A stretch of 62,953 bases of DNA from Methylophilaceae bacterium (GTDB lineage: Bacteria; Pseudomonadota; Gammaproteobacteria; Burkholderiales; Methylophilaceae): the NCBI GenBank assembly GCA_028247015.1, contig JAOKFJ010000005.1:1-62953 (forward strand), given 5' to 3'. Position 1 is the first letter of the stretch, and the number at the start of each line of letters is the position of its first letter. The position numbers and the translations under genes are program-made. This document shows, one piece after another, positions 40,918-53,081 of the stretch. The notes beneath the pieces are model-generated. The model was not told the origin of the DNA and ran no database searches. It saw only the letters and a list, made by a program, of their open reading frames with translations.

Positions 40918-42414
40918 ATGTTTACAACGCTAACAAAAGAAAAATTTCAGGAATATAAAGAACAAGGATTTAATAGAATACCTTTAGTTTTAGAAAGCTT
41001 TGCAGATTTAGATACACCTCTTTCAGTTTATGCAAAATTAGCAAACCAACCTTATAGTTATTTATTGGAATCTGTTGAGGGTGGAGATAAATTTGGACGA
41101 TATTCAATAATTGGCCTTCCGTCTAAATTGAGAATACAAATTAATGATAATAGAATTCTGATTCTAGAAAATAATAAAGTAAAGAAAGAGATTAACGACG
41201 AAAATCCATTAGATTTTATCGATAACTTTATGGCTAATTTTAAAGTCCCAACTGATTTAGATTTACCAAGATTTTCGGGAGGCCTTGCTGGTTATTTTGG
41301 GTATGAAACTATTAAATATATTGAGCCGAAGTTATGTAAAAACTTTGTGGAGGATAAGCTAGACTTACCTGATATTCTTTTAATGCTTTCAGATGAGATT
41401 GTAGTATTTGATAATATATCTGGAACATTATTTATTATTAATTATGTCGATCCTTCAATTCCTGATGCCTATGAATTAGGGTTAGAAAATCTTCGAGCAT
41501 TAATAGGTAAATTACAATCTGGACCTTCACCTTTCGCTTCTTTTGAGAGTGCTGATTCTGGTAAAAATAATTTATCTGAAGTGGTTTCAGAATTTGGAGA
41601 AGAAGAATTCAAAGCAGCAGTAGAAAAAGTTAAGCAATATATTTTTGATGGCGATATTATGCAAGTAGTTTTATCCCAGAGAATGACAAAGTCTTTTGAA
41701 TCAAACCCGTTGTCCTTGTATCGGACTTTGCGAAGCTTAAACCCATCCCCTTATATGTTTTTCTACCACATGGGTGATCATTATGTAGTTGGTGCTTCCC
41801 CAGAGATTTTAGTTACTTTAGTTGGTGAGAAAGTCACTGTAAGACCAATTGCAGGAACAAGACCAAGAGGTAAAGATGAGACTGAAGATGCTCAATTTGA
41901 AAAAGATTTATTAGCAGACCCAAAAGAAATTGCCGAGCATGTTCAATTAATGGATTTAGGTAGAAATGATGTAGGAAGAGTTGCAAAAACTGGAACTGTA
42001 AATGTTACAGATAGTATGATAATTGAGAAGTACTCCCATGTAATGCATATTGTTTCTAATGTTGAAGGCACCATTAAAAATAAATTATCTGCAATTGACG
42101 TTTTAAAAGCTTCATTTCCAGCTGGAACTGTTAGTGGAGCACCAAAAGTTAGGGCTATGGAAATTATTAATGAATTAGAAAATACTAAGAGAGGTGTTTA
42201 TTCAGGAGCCGTAGGTTACCTCGGATTTGATGGTGACATGAATGTTGCGATTGCAATTAGGACTGCAGTTATTAAAGATAATGTACTTTATGTTCAAGCA
42301 GGGGCAGGCATAGTATCTGATTCATTACCTAAAAATGAATGGGTAGAAACGCAAAATAAAGCAAAAGCAATTTTACGATCAGCTGAACTCGCTCAATCTG
42401 GATTGGACGAATAA
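40918..42414 (+). CDS. trpE: Anthranilate synthase component I, TrpE
   Basis: 498 residues. It converts chorismate to anthranilate with TrpG. The chorismate-binding core is intact: [50 protein letters not shown] and the final [11 protein letters not shown]. The N-terminal [17 protein letters not shown] contains the tryptophan feedback-binding LLES-like motif as LES. It is followed by trpG one base later. Confidence 0.97.
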   Translation: MFTTLTKEKFQEYKEQGFNRIPLVLESFADLDTPLSVYAKLANQPYSYLLESVEGGDKFGRYSIIGLPSKLRIQINDNRILILENNKVKKEINDENPLDFIDNFMANFKVPTDLDLPRFSGGLAGYFGYETIKYIEPKLCKNFVEDKLDLPDILLMLSDEIVVFDNISGTLFIINYVDPSIPDAYELGLENLRALIGKLQSGPSPFASFESADSGKNNLSEVVSEFGEEEFKAAVEKVKQYIFDGDIMQVVLSQRMTKSFESNPLSLYRTLRSLNPSPYMFFYHMGDHYVVGASPEILVTLVGEKVTVRPIAGTRPRGKDETEDAQFEKDLLADPKEIAEHVQLMDLGRNDVGRVAKTGTVNVTDSMIIEKYSHVMHIVSNVEGTIKNKLSAIDVLKASFPAGTVSGAPKVRAMEIINELENTKRGVYSGAVGYLGFDGDMNVAIAIRTAVIKDNVLYVQAGAGIVSDSLPKNEWVETQNKAKAILRSAELAQSGLDE

Positions 42415-42415
42415 A

Positions 42416-42985
42416 ATGTTGCTGATGATCGATAATTACGATTCTTTTACTTATAACCTAGTCCAATACTTCGGAGAGTTAGGCCAAGAAGTTTCTGTGT
42501 ACCGTAATGATCAAATATCTATAAAAGAAATTAAAGCTATCAATCCAAAGTTTATTGTTATTTCTCCTGGACCATGTTCTCCAAACGAAGCAGGCATTTC
42601 TTTAGAAGTTGTAAATCATTTTAAAGAAGAGATTCCAATTTTAGGCGTCTGTCTTGGGCACCAAACTATTGGCCAAGCTTTTGGGGGAAAAATTACTTAC
42701 GCGAAAACAATTATGCATGGAAAAACTTCACTAATTCATCATACAAATGAGGGGGTATTTAAGGGAATAAGTAATCCCTTTACTGCGACGCGATACCATT
42801 CTTTAGTTATTGAAAAAGAATCTATTCCAGATTGTTTTGATATTACAGCGTGGACAGAGGATCAAGAGATTATGGGAATACAACATAAATTACTACCTAT
42901 AGAAGGAGTACAATTTCATCCTGAATCAATTTTGACAGAATACGGGCATGATCTTCTATCTAACTTTATAAAAAAATATGAGTGA
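42416..42985 (+). CDS. trpG: Anthranilate synthase component II (glutamine amidotransferase) TrpG
   Basis: 189 residues, class I amidotransferase. Nucleophile Cys79 in LGVCLGHQ and the His-Glu pair in [11 protein letters not shown] are present. It delivers ammonia to TrpE and may also serve aminodeoxychorismate synthase. It overlaps trpD by 8 bases. Confidence 0.96.
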   Translation: MLLMIDNYDSFTYNLVQYFGELGQEVSVYRNDQISIKEIKAINPKFIVISPGPCSPNEAGISLEVVNHFKEEIPILGVCLGHQTIGQAFGGKITYAKTIMHGKTSLIHHTNEGVFKGISNPFTATRYHSLVIEKESIPDCFDITAWTEDQEIMGIQHKLLPIEGVQFHPESILTEYGHDLLSNFIKKYE

Positions 42986-43998
42986 ACATTTTAAAAATTA
43001 CTTAGGCTCTTTGATAAAAGGAGAAAATTTATCTTCATCAGAAATGGAGTCTTTAATGACTCTTATTATGACTGGAGAATTAAGCTCTGCTCAAATAGCT
43101 AGTTGCATTGTTGCAATGCAAATCAAAGGGGAAACTCCAGATGAGATAGCAGCAGCAGCTTTAGTTATGCGAGAACATTCTAATAAAGTGATAGTGGAAG
43201 ACTCTCAATATCTTATAGATACTTGTGGAACTGGAGGGGATAGTTTACAAACATTTAATGTTTCAACTATAAGTGCAATTGTAGCTGCAGCTGCTGGAGC
43301 AAAAGTCGCAAAGCACGGAGGAAGATCAGTTTCATCAAAATGTGGAAGTGCTGACGTATTAGAGGCACTAGGTGTTAATGTTAATTTAGACCATAAAAAT
43401 TTAGGGATGCTTGTAGATCATTGTGGTATTGGTTTTATGTTTGCTCCTAATTATCACCCAGCGATGAAATATGTTGCTCCAGTTAGAAAAGATTTGGGAA
43501 TTAGAACTATGTTCAATCTGCTTGGACCATTAACTAATCCAGCTTCTGCTAAAAGACAAGTTGTAGGCGTTTATAGTAAAGAACTAACTAAGACCTTTGC
43601 AAAAGTGTTACAAAAGCTTGGTAGTAAACATGTGCTTGTGGTTCATGGTGAGGATGGTATGGATGAGATTTCTATAACAGGTAGGACTTTTGTTGCTGAA
43701 TTAAAAGATAATATTATTAAGGAATATACTATTGAACCTTCTTTATATAATTTGAAAACAGGAAGTTTGAAGGATATTGTTGTTGAAGACTCTTCTCAAT
43801 CAAAAAAAATAATATTTGATATTCTAAATGGAGAATTATCAGTTGCTAGGGATATTACTTTGCTAAATGCAGGAGCTGCAATTTATATAGCTGGGTTAGC
43901 AGAGAATATAAATTCTGGCATTAAAATTGCAGAAGATGTAATTGACCAAGGCAAAGCAATGGAAAAATTAAATAAACTAAAAGATTCATCTACTCTTC

Positions 43999-44006
<8 letters not shown>
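42978..44006 (+). CDS. trpD: Anthranilate phosphoribosyltransferase TrpD
   Basis: 342 residues. Glycine-rich PRPP loop [17 protein letters not shown] and [18 protein letters not shown] are characteristic, as is [20 protein letters not shown]. It attaches phosphoribose to anthranilate. It overlaps trpC by 8 bases. Confidence 0.97.
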
Positions 44007-46376
<2,370 letters not shown>

Positions 46377-46377
46377 A

Positions 46378-48663
46378 TTAGTTGATCATGAAATAAGCAT
46401 TACTTTGAGGCTGAAATTCATCATAGAAGTATTCGTAGAAACCCTTCTCTGATGGTTTAACGATTAAACTATTTTCTGAGTTAATTTTGAATGGCGTAAT
46501 ACCCTCTGGCTCAGCTAACATTTTAATTGGATATTGGTCTAAAATAGGCTCCATATAATCTATCCATATTGGAAGAGCAGCTCGTGCCCCAGTCTCTTTT
46601 TTACCAAGTGGTTTAGGTTGATCAAAGCCCATCCAAGTTACAGTTACAATATCAGGATTAAATCCTGCAAACCATGCATCTATGAGGTCATTAGTAGTAC
46701 CAGTTTTACCACCAATATCTGAACGCTTTAGTCTTTTAGCTTTTCTACCTGTTCCAGTATTAATAACTTCTTTAAGCATATCTGTCATGATAAATGCGTT
46801 TCTTGGATCAATAATACGAGGAGTCTCATCATTCATGAGCTCTGAACTATTTTTTATTTTTCTGCCCTCAGAGTCAATAATTTTTTCAATAAAAAAAGGT
46901 TTTTTTAAATAACCCCCATTAGCAAAAACTCCATAGGCAGATACCATTTCTAACGCAGTAACTTCTCCAACTCCCAATGCCATTGAAAGGTAGGGAGGGT
47001 GTTTTTTCTTATCAAAACCAAACCGAGTAATATAATCCTGCGCATAGTCAGCCCCAATATAGCGTAACACGCGAATAGCCACTAAATTTTTTGATAGTGC
47101 GAGTCCTTTTCGAAGTCTTATTGGCCCAGTAAACTTTTCATTGTAATTTTTGGGTTCCCATGCCTGATTAGTGTTAAGTTCTTTTGCACTAATAGAGAGA
47201 GGGCCATCATTTACTAATGTAGCTGCATTGACTCCTTTTTCAAGAGCGGCGGAATAAATAAAAGGTTTAAAAATTGATCCTGGTTGTCTTTGAGATTGAG
47301 TAATATGATTATACTTATTGCGATGAAAATCAAATCCACCAACTAGCGCAAGAATTGCACCCGTTTGGGGGTCCATGGATACTAATGATGCTTCAACTTC
47401 TGGAAGTTGGGTGGCGATCCATCTCCCATAATTTTTTACAAAACGAATAACAGAGCCAGGCTTGATAATTTTTTCATCAATATTTTCTTTTTTCAGATCA
47501 GCTTTTAAAAGAGTTAAGCCTCTTTGGAAGACACTAATCTTTTTCCCATTTTTAAGGAGTGCTACAACTTTTTGTGGTTGTATTTCTAAAACTACTCCTG
47601 GAATAAAATTATTGTAAGTCGGAATAAGCCTTAGTTTATTTACTAGGTATTGTTTTTTTTCTTTGTCGTCTTGGAATGATTTTTCATCTAAATCAATAAA
47701 GTTTTCGTTGGGTAATAATTCGTGGCGGCTAATGTAACTAATAATGCCATTTTTGACTGCTTGTTTTGCGACACGCTGGTTTTTTTTCTTAAGTGTTGTG
47801 TAAACTTTTAGTCCACTAGTATAAATTTTCTCTCCTAACTCTGCATATAAAGTTTTACGTACCATTTCTGCAATATAGTCAGCTCTTAGTTCTCTTTTTT
47901 GAGCAGAATCCCTTAAATTTAATGGCTCTTCTAGAGCCAATATATAGGTTGGGTTATCAATAAATCCATGTCTTTTCATGCTAAAAAGAACAGCTTGTTG
48001 CCTTTTTATTGCTCGATCAGGGTTAACGAATGGATTGTAACGACTAGGGGCCTTGGGAAGTCCAGCTAATAAGGCAGTTTCTGCTAAATTTAATTCGGAT
48101 AAACTTTTATCAAAATAGGTATCTGCGGCGGCAGAAAAACCAAAGGAACGTTGGCCCAAATAAATTTGATTTATATAAAGCCCAAGTATTTCTTCTTTTG
48201 ATAAATTTCTTTCAATTTTAATTGCAAGTAAAACTTCATTAATTTTTCGTTTTAATGTTTTTTCTGAGGAAAGAAAGAAATTTCTTGCTACCTGCATCGT
48301 GATAGTGCTAGCCCCCTCATGGCTTTGCCCAGTTAAATTTTTAAGGGCTGCACGTATGACACCAATTATATCAAAACCAGGATGTTCAAAAAAACGCCTA
48401 TCCTCGATAGCTATGATGGCATTAATCATTTTTTGAGGCACAGTATTAATGGAAGTATATTCTCGACGTTCTTCTCCAAACTCAGCAATTAATGCACCAT
48501 CGGAAGAAAAAATTTGAAGTGGCTGTTTTGGCCGATATTCTGATAAGCGATCAATATTGGGTAATGATGGATAAATCAGTAGAGCCACAAAAAATACCAT
48601 AGCCACTACTGAGAGACCAGTCAGAAAAGCACGCATTAAATAGTTTTTTAATGTTGTTAGCAT
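46378..48663 (-). CDS. mrcA: Penicillin-binding protein 1A, bifunctional
   Basis: 761 residues. Membrane anchor (about 8-30), GT51 glycosyltransferase domain with catalytic Glu in IAIEDRRFFEHPG and GASTITMQVARNFFLS, an inserted OB-like region, then a transpeptidase domain with PGSIFKPF (S-x-x-K), ALSKNLVAIRV (S-K-N) and GGKTGTTN. It polymerises and cross-links peptidoglycan. It is divergent from aroK with only 94 bases between; in many relatives pilMNOPQ lies in that space. Confidence 0.97.
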   Translation of the reverse strand: MLTTLKNYLMRAFLTGLSVVAMVFFVALLIYPSLPNIDRLSEYRPKQPLQIFSSDGALIAEFGEERREYTSINTVPQKMINAIIAIEDRRFFEHPGFDIIGVIRAALKNLTGQSHEGASTITMQVARNFFLSSEKTLKRKINEVLLAIKIERNLSKEEILGLYINQIYLGQRSFGFSAAADTYFDKSLSELNLAETALLAGLPKAPSRYNPFVNPDRAIKRQQAVLFSMKRHGFIDNPTYILALEEPLNLRDSAQKRELRADYIAEMVRKTLYAELGEKIYTSGLKVYTTLKKKNQRVAKQAVKNGIISYISRHELLPNENFIDLDEKSFQDDKEKKQYLVNKLRLIPTYNNFIPGVVLEIQPQKVVALLKNGKKISVFQRGLTLLKADLKKENIDEKIIKPGSVIRFVKNYGRWIATQLPEVEASLVSMDPQTGAILALVGGFDFHRNKYNHITQSQRQPGSIFKPFIYSAALEKGVNAATLVNDGPLSISAKELNTNQAWEPKNYNEKFTGPIRLRKGLALSKNLVAIRVLRYIGADYAQDYITRFGFDKKKHPPYLSMALGVGEVTALEMVSAYGVFANGGYLKKPFFIEKIIDSEGRKIKNSSELMNDETPRIIDPRNAFIMTDMLKEVINTGTGRKAKRLKRSDIGGKTGTTNDLIDAWFAGFNPDIVTVTWMGFDQPKPLGKKETGARAALPIWIDYMEPILDQYPIKMLAEPEGITPFKINSENSLIVKPSEKGFYEYFYDEFQPQSNAYFMIN

Positions 48664-48757
48664 GGATGAAAAAATATATTTTTACAGATAAACGTTTATT
48701 ATAGTGATTAAGAATAATATTACTATGTCTAAATATTGCATAATGTGTAGAAGTTAA

Positions 48758-49279
48758 ATGATAAAAAATATAAATAATATTTATTTGGTGGGATTAATGG
48801 GGTCAGGAAAAACGACTGTCGGAAAATTAACTGCTAAAAAACTAGAAAAATCTTTTATAGATAGCGATCATTTAATTGAAGAAAGATCAGGTGTTCGAGT
48901 GCCTTTAATATTTGAATATGAGGGAGAAGAAGGCTTTAGAAAGAGAGAAAAAAAAGTATTAGAAGAGCTAGTAAAAATGAATGATATTATTTTGGCAACA
49001 GGGGGAGGAATCATTCTTGAAGAGAGCAATCAAAAGCTTTTAGTGGAAAACGGCTTGGTAATTTATTTAAAAGCAGATTATGATTTATTAACAAGCCGAT
49101 TGAAATCTGATTTGACAAGACCACTTCTTCAGGGCGTTGATATTAAGGAAAAATTAAAAAATCTTTTAGAAGAGCGTGACCCCATATATAAATCAATTGC
49201 AGATTATGTAATCGAAACAAAAAATAAGCGTGCTATGGATATTGTTAAGGAAATTGAAAAAATTACTGAACAACTATGA
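48758..49279 (+). CDS. aroK: Shikimate kinase AroK
   Basis: 173 residues, P-loop kinase: LVGLMGSGKTTVGK, substrate-binding DSDHLIEERSGVRV, FRKREKKV and ATGGGIIL. It phosphorylates shikimate. The end overlaps the aroB ATG by 4 bases. Confidence 0.97.
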   Translation: MIKNINNIYLVGLMGSGKTTVGKLTAKKLEKSFIDSDHLIEERSGVRVPLIFEYEGEEGFRKREKKVLEELVKMNDIILATGGGIILEESNQKLLVENGLVIYLKADYDLLTSRLKSDLTRPLLQGVDIKEKLKNLLEERDPIYKSIADYVIETKNKRAMDIVKEIEKITEQL

Positions 49280-50361
49280 AGACATTAAATATCAATCTGG
49301 GCGATAGAAGCTATCCTATTTATATAGGCCAGAAATTATTGAGCAATAAAGAAATTTTTCATCAACACGCAAAGGCTGAAAGCATTGCAATTGTAACCAA
49401 CGATACAGTTGCCCCGCTATACCTAAATATACTTATGGACAATTTAGGTAAGAACAAGAAAATTATTCCTATTATTCTGCCAGACGGCGAAGTTTATAAA
49501 AATTTAGATACATTAAACCTAATATATGATGCGCTCCTAAAAAATAAGGCTGGACGCGATGTTCTTCTTATAGCTCTTGGTGGAGGTGTAGTAGGCGATA
49601 TTTGTGGATTTGCTGCTGCAAGCTTTATGCGTGGGGTTGATTTTATACAAATCCCTACTACGCTATTGTCGCAAGTTGATTCTTCTGTTGGAGGTAAAAC
49701 TGGTATTAACCATCGTTTAGGAAAGAATATGGTGGGTGCATTTTATCAGCCTAAATGTGTGGTGGTGGATATTGATCTTTTAAATACTTTACCCCAAAGA
49801 GAATTATCAGCAGGGTTAGCGGAAGTTATTAAATATGGACTTATTAGAGATTTAGAATTTTTTAATTGGCTTGAAGCCCATATAGAACAATTAGTTAATA
49901 AAGACTCAGCTCGCTTGATTGAAGCCATAGAACGTTCATGTATAAATAAAGCTGAGGTGGTTGAGGCTGATGAACTGGAGTCTGATAAAAATATTCGGGC
50001 AACGCTTAATTTAGGGCATACTTTTGGGCATGCGATTGAAAATGAAATGGGTTATGGAAAGTGGCTTCATGGGGAGGCAGTAGCAGCTGGTATAGTTATG
50101 GCTGCCTATATGTCAAAAGAACTAGGATGGCTTACTGCCCAAGATTACTTAAGAATAATTCAATTAATTGAGCTTGTTGGTCTTCCAATTAGTCCACCAA
50201 AAATTTCTGAGGAAAAATTTATTGATCTCATGCTGTCCGATAAAAAAACTAAAGGAAACCAAATCAATTTAGTTTTGCAGACCTCAATCGGAAAAGCTGT
50301 GCTGATTAACGAATATGACCCAGAAATTTTAAGTAAAACCTTAAACCACAATTTTTCTTAG
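49276..50361 (+). CDS. aroB: 3-dehydroquinate synthase AroB
   Basis: 361 residues. NAD-binding and metal-binding blocks are complete: LPDGEVYKN, LGGGVVGDICGFAAASFMRG, IPTTLLSQVDSSVGGKTG, LNLGHTFGHAIE and HGEAVAAG. It converts DAHP to dehydroquinate. aroB and aroK here plus aroE at 57365 give three shikimate-pathway genes in the window. Confidence 0.97.
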   Translation: MKTLNINLGDRSYPIYIGQKLLSNKEIFHQHAKAESIAIVTNDTVAPLYLNILMDNLGKNKKIIPIILPDGEVYKNLDTLNLIYDALLKNKAGRDVLLIALGGGVVGDICGFAAASFMRGVDFIQIPTTLLSQVDSSVGGKTGINHRLGKNMVGAFYQPKCVVVDIDLLNTLPQRELSAGLAEVIKYGLIRDLEFFNWLEAHIEQLVNKDSARLIEAIERSCINKAEVVEADELESDKNIRATLNLGHTFGHAIENEMGYGKWLHGEAVAAGIVMAAYMSKELGWLTAQDYLRIIQLIELVGLPISPPKISEEKFIDLMLSDKKTKGNQINLVLQTSIGKAVLINEYDPEILSKTLNHNFS

Positions 50362-50370
50362 AATCGTTCA

Positions 50371-51471
50371 ATGATATTAAATCCATACGCTGCTGACCCA
50401 ATGAGGACATTAGGTCGTCAATATAAAGAAAGCAAATCCAATTCTCGTAATGATTTCCAACGGGATCGGGATCGAATTATTCACTCCTCCGCTTTTCGTC
50501 GACTAGAATATAAAACACAAGTATTTGTGAATCATGAGGGGGATATGTTCCGAACTCGTTTAACACATTCGGTCGAAGTGTCTCAAATTTCAAGGGGCAT
50601 TGCTAGAACTTTGGGTTGTCATGAGGACCTCGCAGAGACAATTGCTCTGGCTCACGACCTAGGACACACTCCCTTTGGCCATGCCGGTCAGGATTCTTTA
50701 AATCATTGCATGAAACTGCATGGTGGTTTTGAGCATAACCTCCAGTCCCTGCGCGTAGTGGATTTTTTGGAGAGAAGGTATGCTAGTTTTGATGGTCTAA
50801 ATTTAACTTTTGAATCTCGTGAAGGAATATTGAAGCATTGTTCGATTAATAATGCTAAAACTCTTGGTTTAATTGGTAAGAGATTTATTCAGAAGCAACA
50901 ACCTTCGCTAGAAGCTCAGATTGTTAATATTGCCGATGAAATTGCTTATAATAATCATGATGTGGATGATGGGTTTCGTTCTGGTCTTCTAGACTTCAAG
51001 GCTCTTATGCAAATTACCTTATTTAGTCGGTGCGCCAAAGAGGTTGATAAGACATATTCAAATATCAATGACAGCCAAAAAATTAACGAAGTGGTGAGGC
51101 GCATGATCCACTTATTAATTGAAGATGTTTGCACTCAAAGTAAAAAGAATTTAGATTTTTATCAGCCGAAAACTATAGATGATGTAAGGATTTCCCCTCA
51201 TTTGATTGATTTTTCGAATACTATTAAACAAGAGCAACATGAGTTGAAGAAATTTTTGAGGCACGCAATGTATGAACATCCTCATGTGGCAAAAATGACA
51301 CAAGATGCTGGAAAGACAATCGAAAAACTATTTGCTCATTATATAAAAGAACCGAAAGCTATCCCAGAAAATTTTTCCATGAATCGCACTGACAGCCTTG
51401 AAAGAATAGTTTCAGATTATATCGCTGGTATGACTGATCGGTTTGCAATCCAAGCTGCATCAAAATTATAG
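50371..51471 (+). CDS. dgt: dGTP triphosphohydrolase-like HD protein
   Basis: 366 residues. HD-domain phosphohydrolase: RDRIIHSSAFRRLEYKTQVF, the first His in LTHSVEVSQI, the HD pair in ALAHDLGHTPFGHAG and the later Asp in IADEIAYNNHDVDDG. It belongs to the short (Dgt-like, type 2) branch. It hydrolyses dNTPs to nucleoside and triphosphate; the preferred nucleotide is not predictable. Location after aroKB is the usual proteobacterial order. Confidence 0.9.
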   Translation: MILNPYAADPMRTLGRQYKESKSNSRNDFQRDRDRIIHSSAFRRLEYKTQVFVNHEGDMFRTRLTHSVEVSQISRGIARTLGCHEDLAETIALAHDLGHTPFGHAGQDSLNHCMKLHGGFEHNLQSLRVVDFLERRYASFDGLNLTFESREGILKHCSINNAKTLGLIGKRFIQKQQPSLEAQIVNIADEIAYNNHDVDDGFRSGLLDFKALMQITLFSRCAKEVDKTYSNINDSQKINEVVRRMIHLLIEDVCTQSKKNLDFYQPKTIDDVRISPHLIDFSNTIKQEQHELKKFLRHAMYEHPHVAKMTQDAGKTIEKLFAHYIKEPKAIPENFSMNRTDSLERIVSDYIAGMTDRFAIQAASKL

Positions 51472-51561
51472 AAAATTTTCATTGTTATCAATAGCTTATA
51501 ATAAATTTGTTGTTTTTATGCGACAAATAAGGATAAATGTGACAATAAAGTCATATATTAC

Positions 51562-51591
51562 TTGATTATGAGTACGCTATTTTGTCATAAT
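51562..51591 (+). promoter_or_regulatory. Candidate sigma-70 promoter of the porin
   Basis: TTGATT (51562-51567) and CATAAT (51586-51591) are separated by 18 bases. Transcription would begin near 51598, giving a leader of about 80 bases before the porin ATG at 51680. The leader contains a possible stem GGTCTT/AAGGCC (one wobble) just before the Shine-Dalgarno GGAG. No transcript evidence. Confidence 0.45.
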
Positions 51592-51679
51592 GTCTCCAAC
51601 GTTCCTGGTAATTTAATAACGGGAAATGTTTTGAAAGGTCTTGAAGTCTAAGGCCATTTTAAATTTTTTGGAGATTCAA

Positions 51680-53011
51680 ATGAATAAGAAAATTAATCTA
51701 GCAGTTGCAAGCGCAACACTAGTATTGGGTGCAACAGCAGCCAACGCTGGTATTGTAATTCCAGCTGGCGAGTGGACATTAGATGTTAATGGTAACGTTA
51801 ACGTTTATGCTACAACACACAACGGTGATGATACTACTACTGCTAACTCAATTACTGGCGGCCTTGCTACATATAAGGATGCTGAAGGTGAGTCACGCTC
51901 ACAAGGTATTAACACTGGTCTATTACCAGCATGGTTAGGCTTTACTGGTACAACTCGTCAAAACGACTTGGATGTATCATTTACTATCTCAATGCAGCCA
52001 AATGTTTCAGACAGTGGCGCTGGTGATGCTAAAACACCACTAAATCGTCAAGCATTTTTGACATTTGGTGATAAATCATGGGGTACTATCAAAATGGGTA
52101 AAGATCTTGGTATCTTTGCTGCTGATGCGATCCTTAATGACATGACACTTCTTGGTGCTGGTGCAGCAGGTGGTTCAACTAATTCAGGTTCTTCTACTTC
52201 ATTAGGTGGAATCGGTACTGGTTATATCTACCCAGCATGGAAAGGGCAAGTTGCTTATACAACTCCTAACATGAATGGTTTCCAAGCAACTATTGGTATT
52301 ACTAATCCGAACCAAAACTTTGGTGCTGCGTTCCAGGATCAGTTTGGTTATGAAGGTAAAGCTTCATACGACTTTGCTGCTGGCGATGCTAAAGGTAAAG
52401 TTTGGGTTTCTGGTGCTGCATATGACGTAACAACATCTTCAACAGCTTCTGTTGCTGCTGTAGCTGCGAAAACTAAAGCATATGCTGTAATAGCAACATT
52501 GATTGGTGCTTCAATATCTAATACTGTTGGTGGTACTGTTTCAATAACTATTACAATTGCTGATGCAGTTGCTTCTACTGCGGCTGTAGATTCTGTTACA
52601 TACGATGCAACAGTGGTTGATATTGGTGCTAACATAAACCTAGGTAACTTTGGTTTAACTGGTTACTACTACAGTGGTGAAGGTGTTGGTTCAACAATCT
52701 TCGGCTCTAATGGCGCGACTACTGCTGGTCTAGAACGTGATTCAGACGGTGGTTATGTTCAAGCTACATTTGTTATCCCTACAGGCACTAAATTAGGTGC
52801 TTCATATGGTGTATCAAAACTTGATCTAGCATCTGGCGAAGCTACTTCTTCACTACTTGAAGAAAACAAACGTTGGACTGTTGGTGCATACCATCCGTTA
52901 ACTAAGCATCTGAATTTAGTTGCTGAGTACAACAAGGTGGAAGCAGAATCACATAACAATCTGAAAGCAGAAAGTGATCACTTCTCACTTGGTGCGATCT
53001 TATTCTTCTAG
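51680..53011 (+). CDS. Gram-negative general porin
   Basis: 443 residues from the ATG at 51680, preceded by GGAG. Signal peptide of 23 residues (MNKKINLAVASATL...ANA), then EWTLDVNGNVNVYA, the porin start. Alternating beta-strand pattern throughout, porin block FLTFGDKSWGTIKMGKDLGIF, and terminal phenylalanine (LGAILFF) for outer-membrane assembly. Residues about 250-312 form an unusual aromatic-poor Ala/Thr/Val/Ser stretch. Base use is GC-richer than neighbours, with many GGT, GCT and ACT codons, as expected for very high expression. A TTG 13 codons upstream is not used. Own promoter and strong terminator suggest a monocistronic unit. Confidence 0.92.
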   Translation: MNKKINLAVASATLVLGATAANAGIVIPAGEWTLDVNGNVNVYATTHNGDDTTTANSITGGLATYKDAEGESRSQGINTGLLPAWLGFTGTTRQNDLDVSFTISMQPNVSDSGAGDAKTPLNRQAFLTFGDKSWGTIKMGKDLGIFAADAILNDMTLLGAGAAGGSTNSGSSTSLGGIGTGYIYPAWKGQVAYTTPNMNGFQATIGITNPNQNFGAAFQDQFGYEGKASYDFAAGDAKGKVWVSGAAYDVTTSSTASVAAVAAKTKAYAVIATLIGASISNTVGGTVSITITIADAVASTAAVDSVTYDATVVDIGANINLGNFGLTGYYYSGEGVGSTIFGSNGATTAGLERDSDGGYVQATFVIPTGTKLGASYGVSKLDLASGEATSSLLEENKRWTVGAYHPLTKHLNLVAEYNKVEAESHNNLKAESDHFSLGAILFF

Positions 53012-53037
53012 AATTTAATTCTAAAAGAACGTGATTT

Positions 53038-53067
53038 AAAAAAGGCTCCTTCGGGAGCCTTTTTTTT
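53038..53067. terminator. Strong bidirectional Rho-independent terminator between porin and ntrC
   Basis: Stem AAAAAAGGCTCC / GGAGCCTTTTTT closed by a TTCG tetraloop, with an uninterrupted T-run after it and an A-run before it. It can terminate the porin transcript on the plus strand and the ntrC transcript on the minus strand. It is the clearest terminator in the window. Confidence 0.95.
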
Positions 53068-53081
53068 ACCTCTTTTTTACC

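Noticed and set aside
52348-52635. Long open frame antisense to the porin
   Set aside because: It mirrors the simple Ala/Val/Thr codon pattern of the porin insert, has no ribosome site and no protein-like features; a shadow of a real gene.
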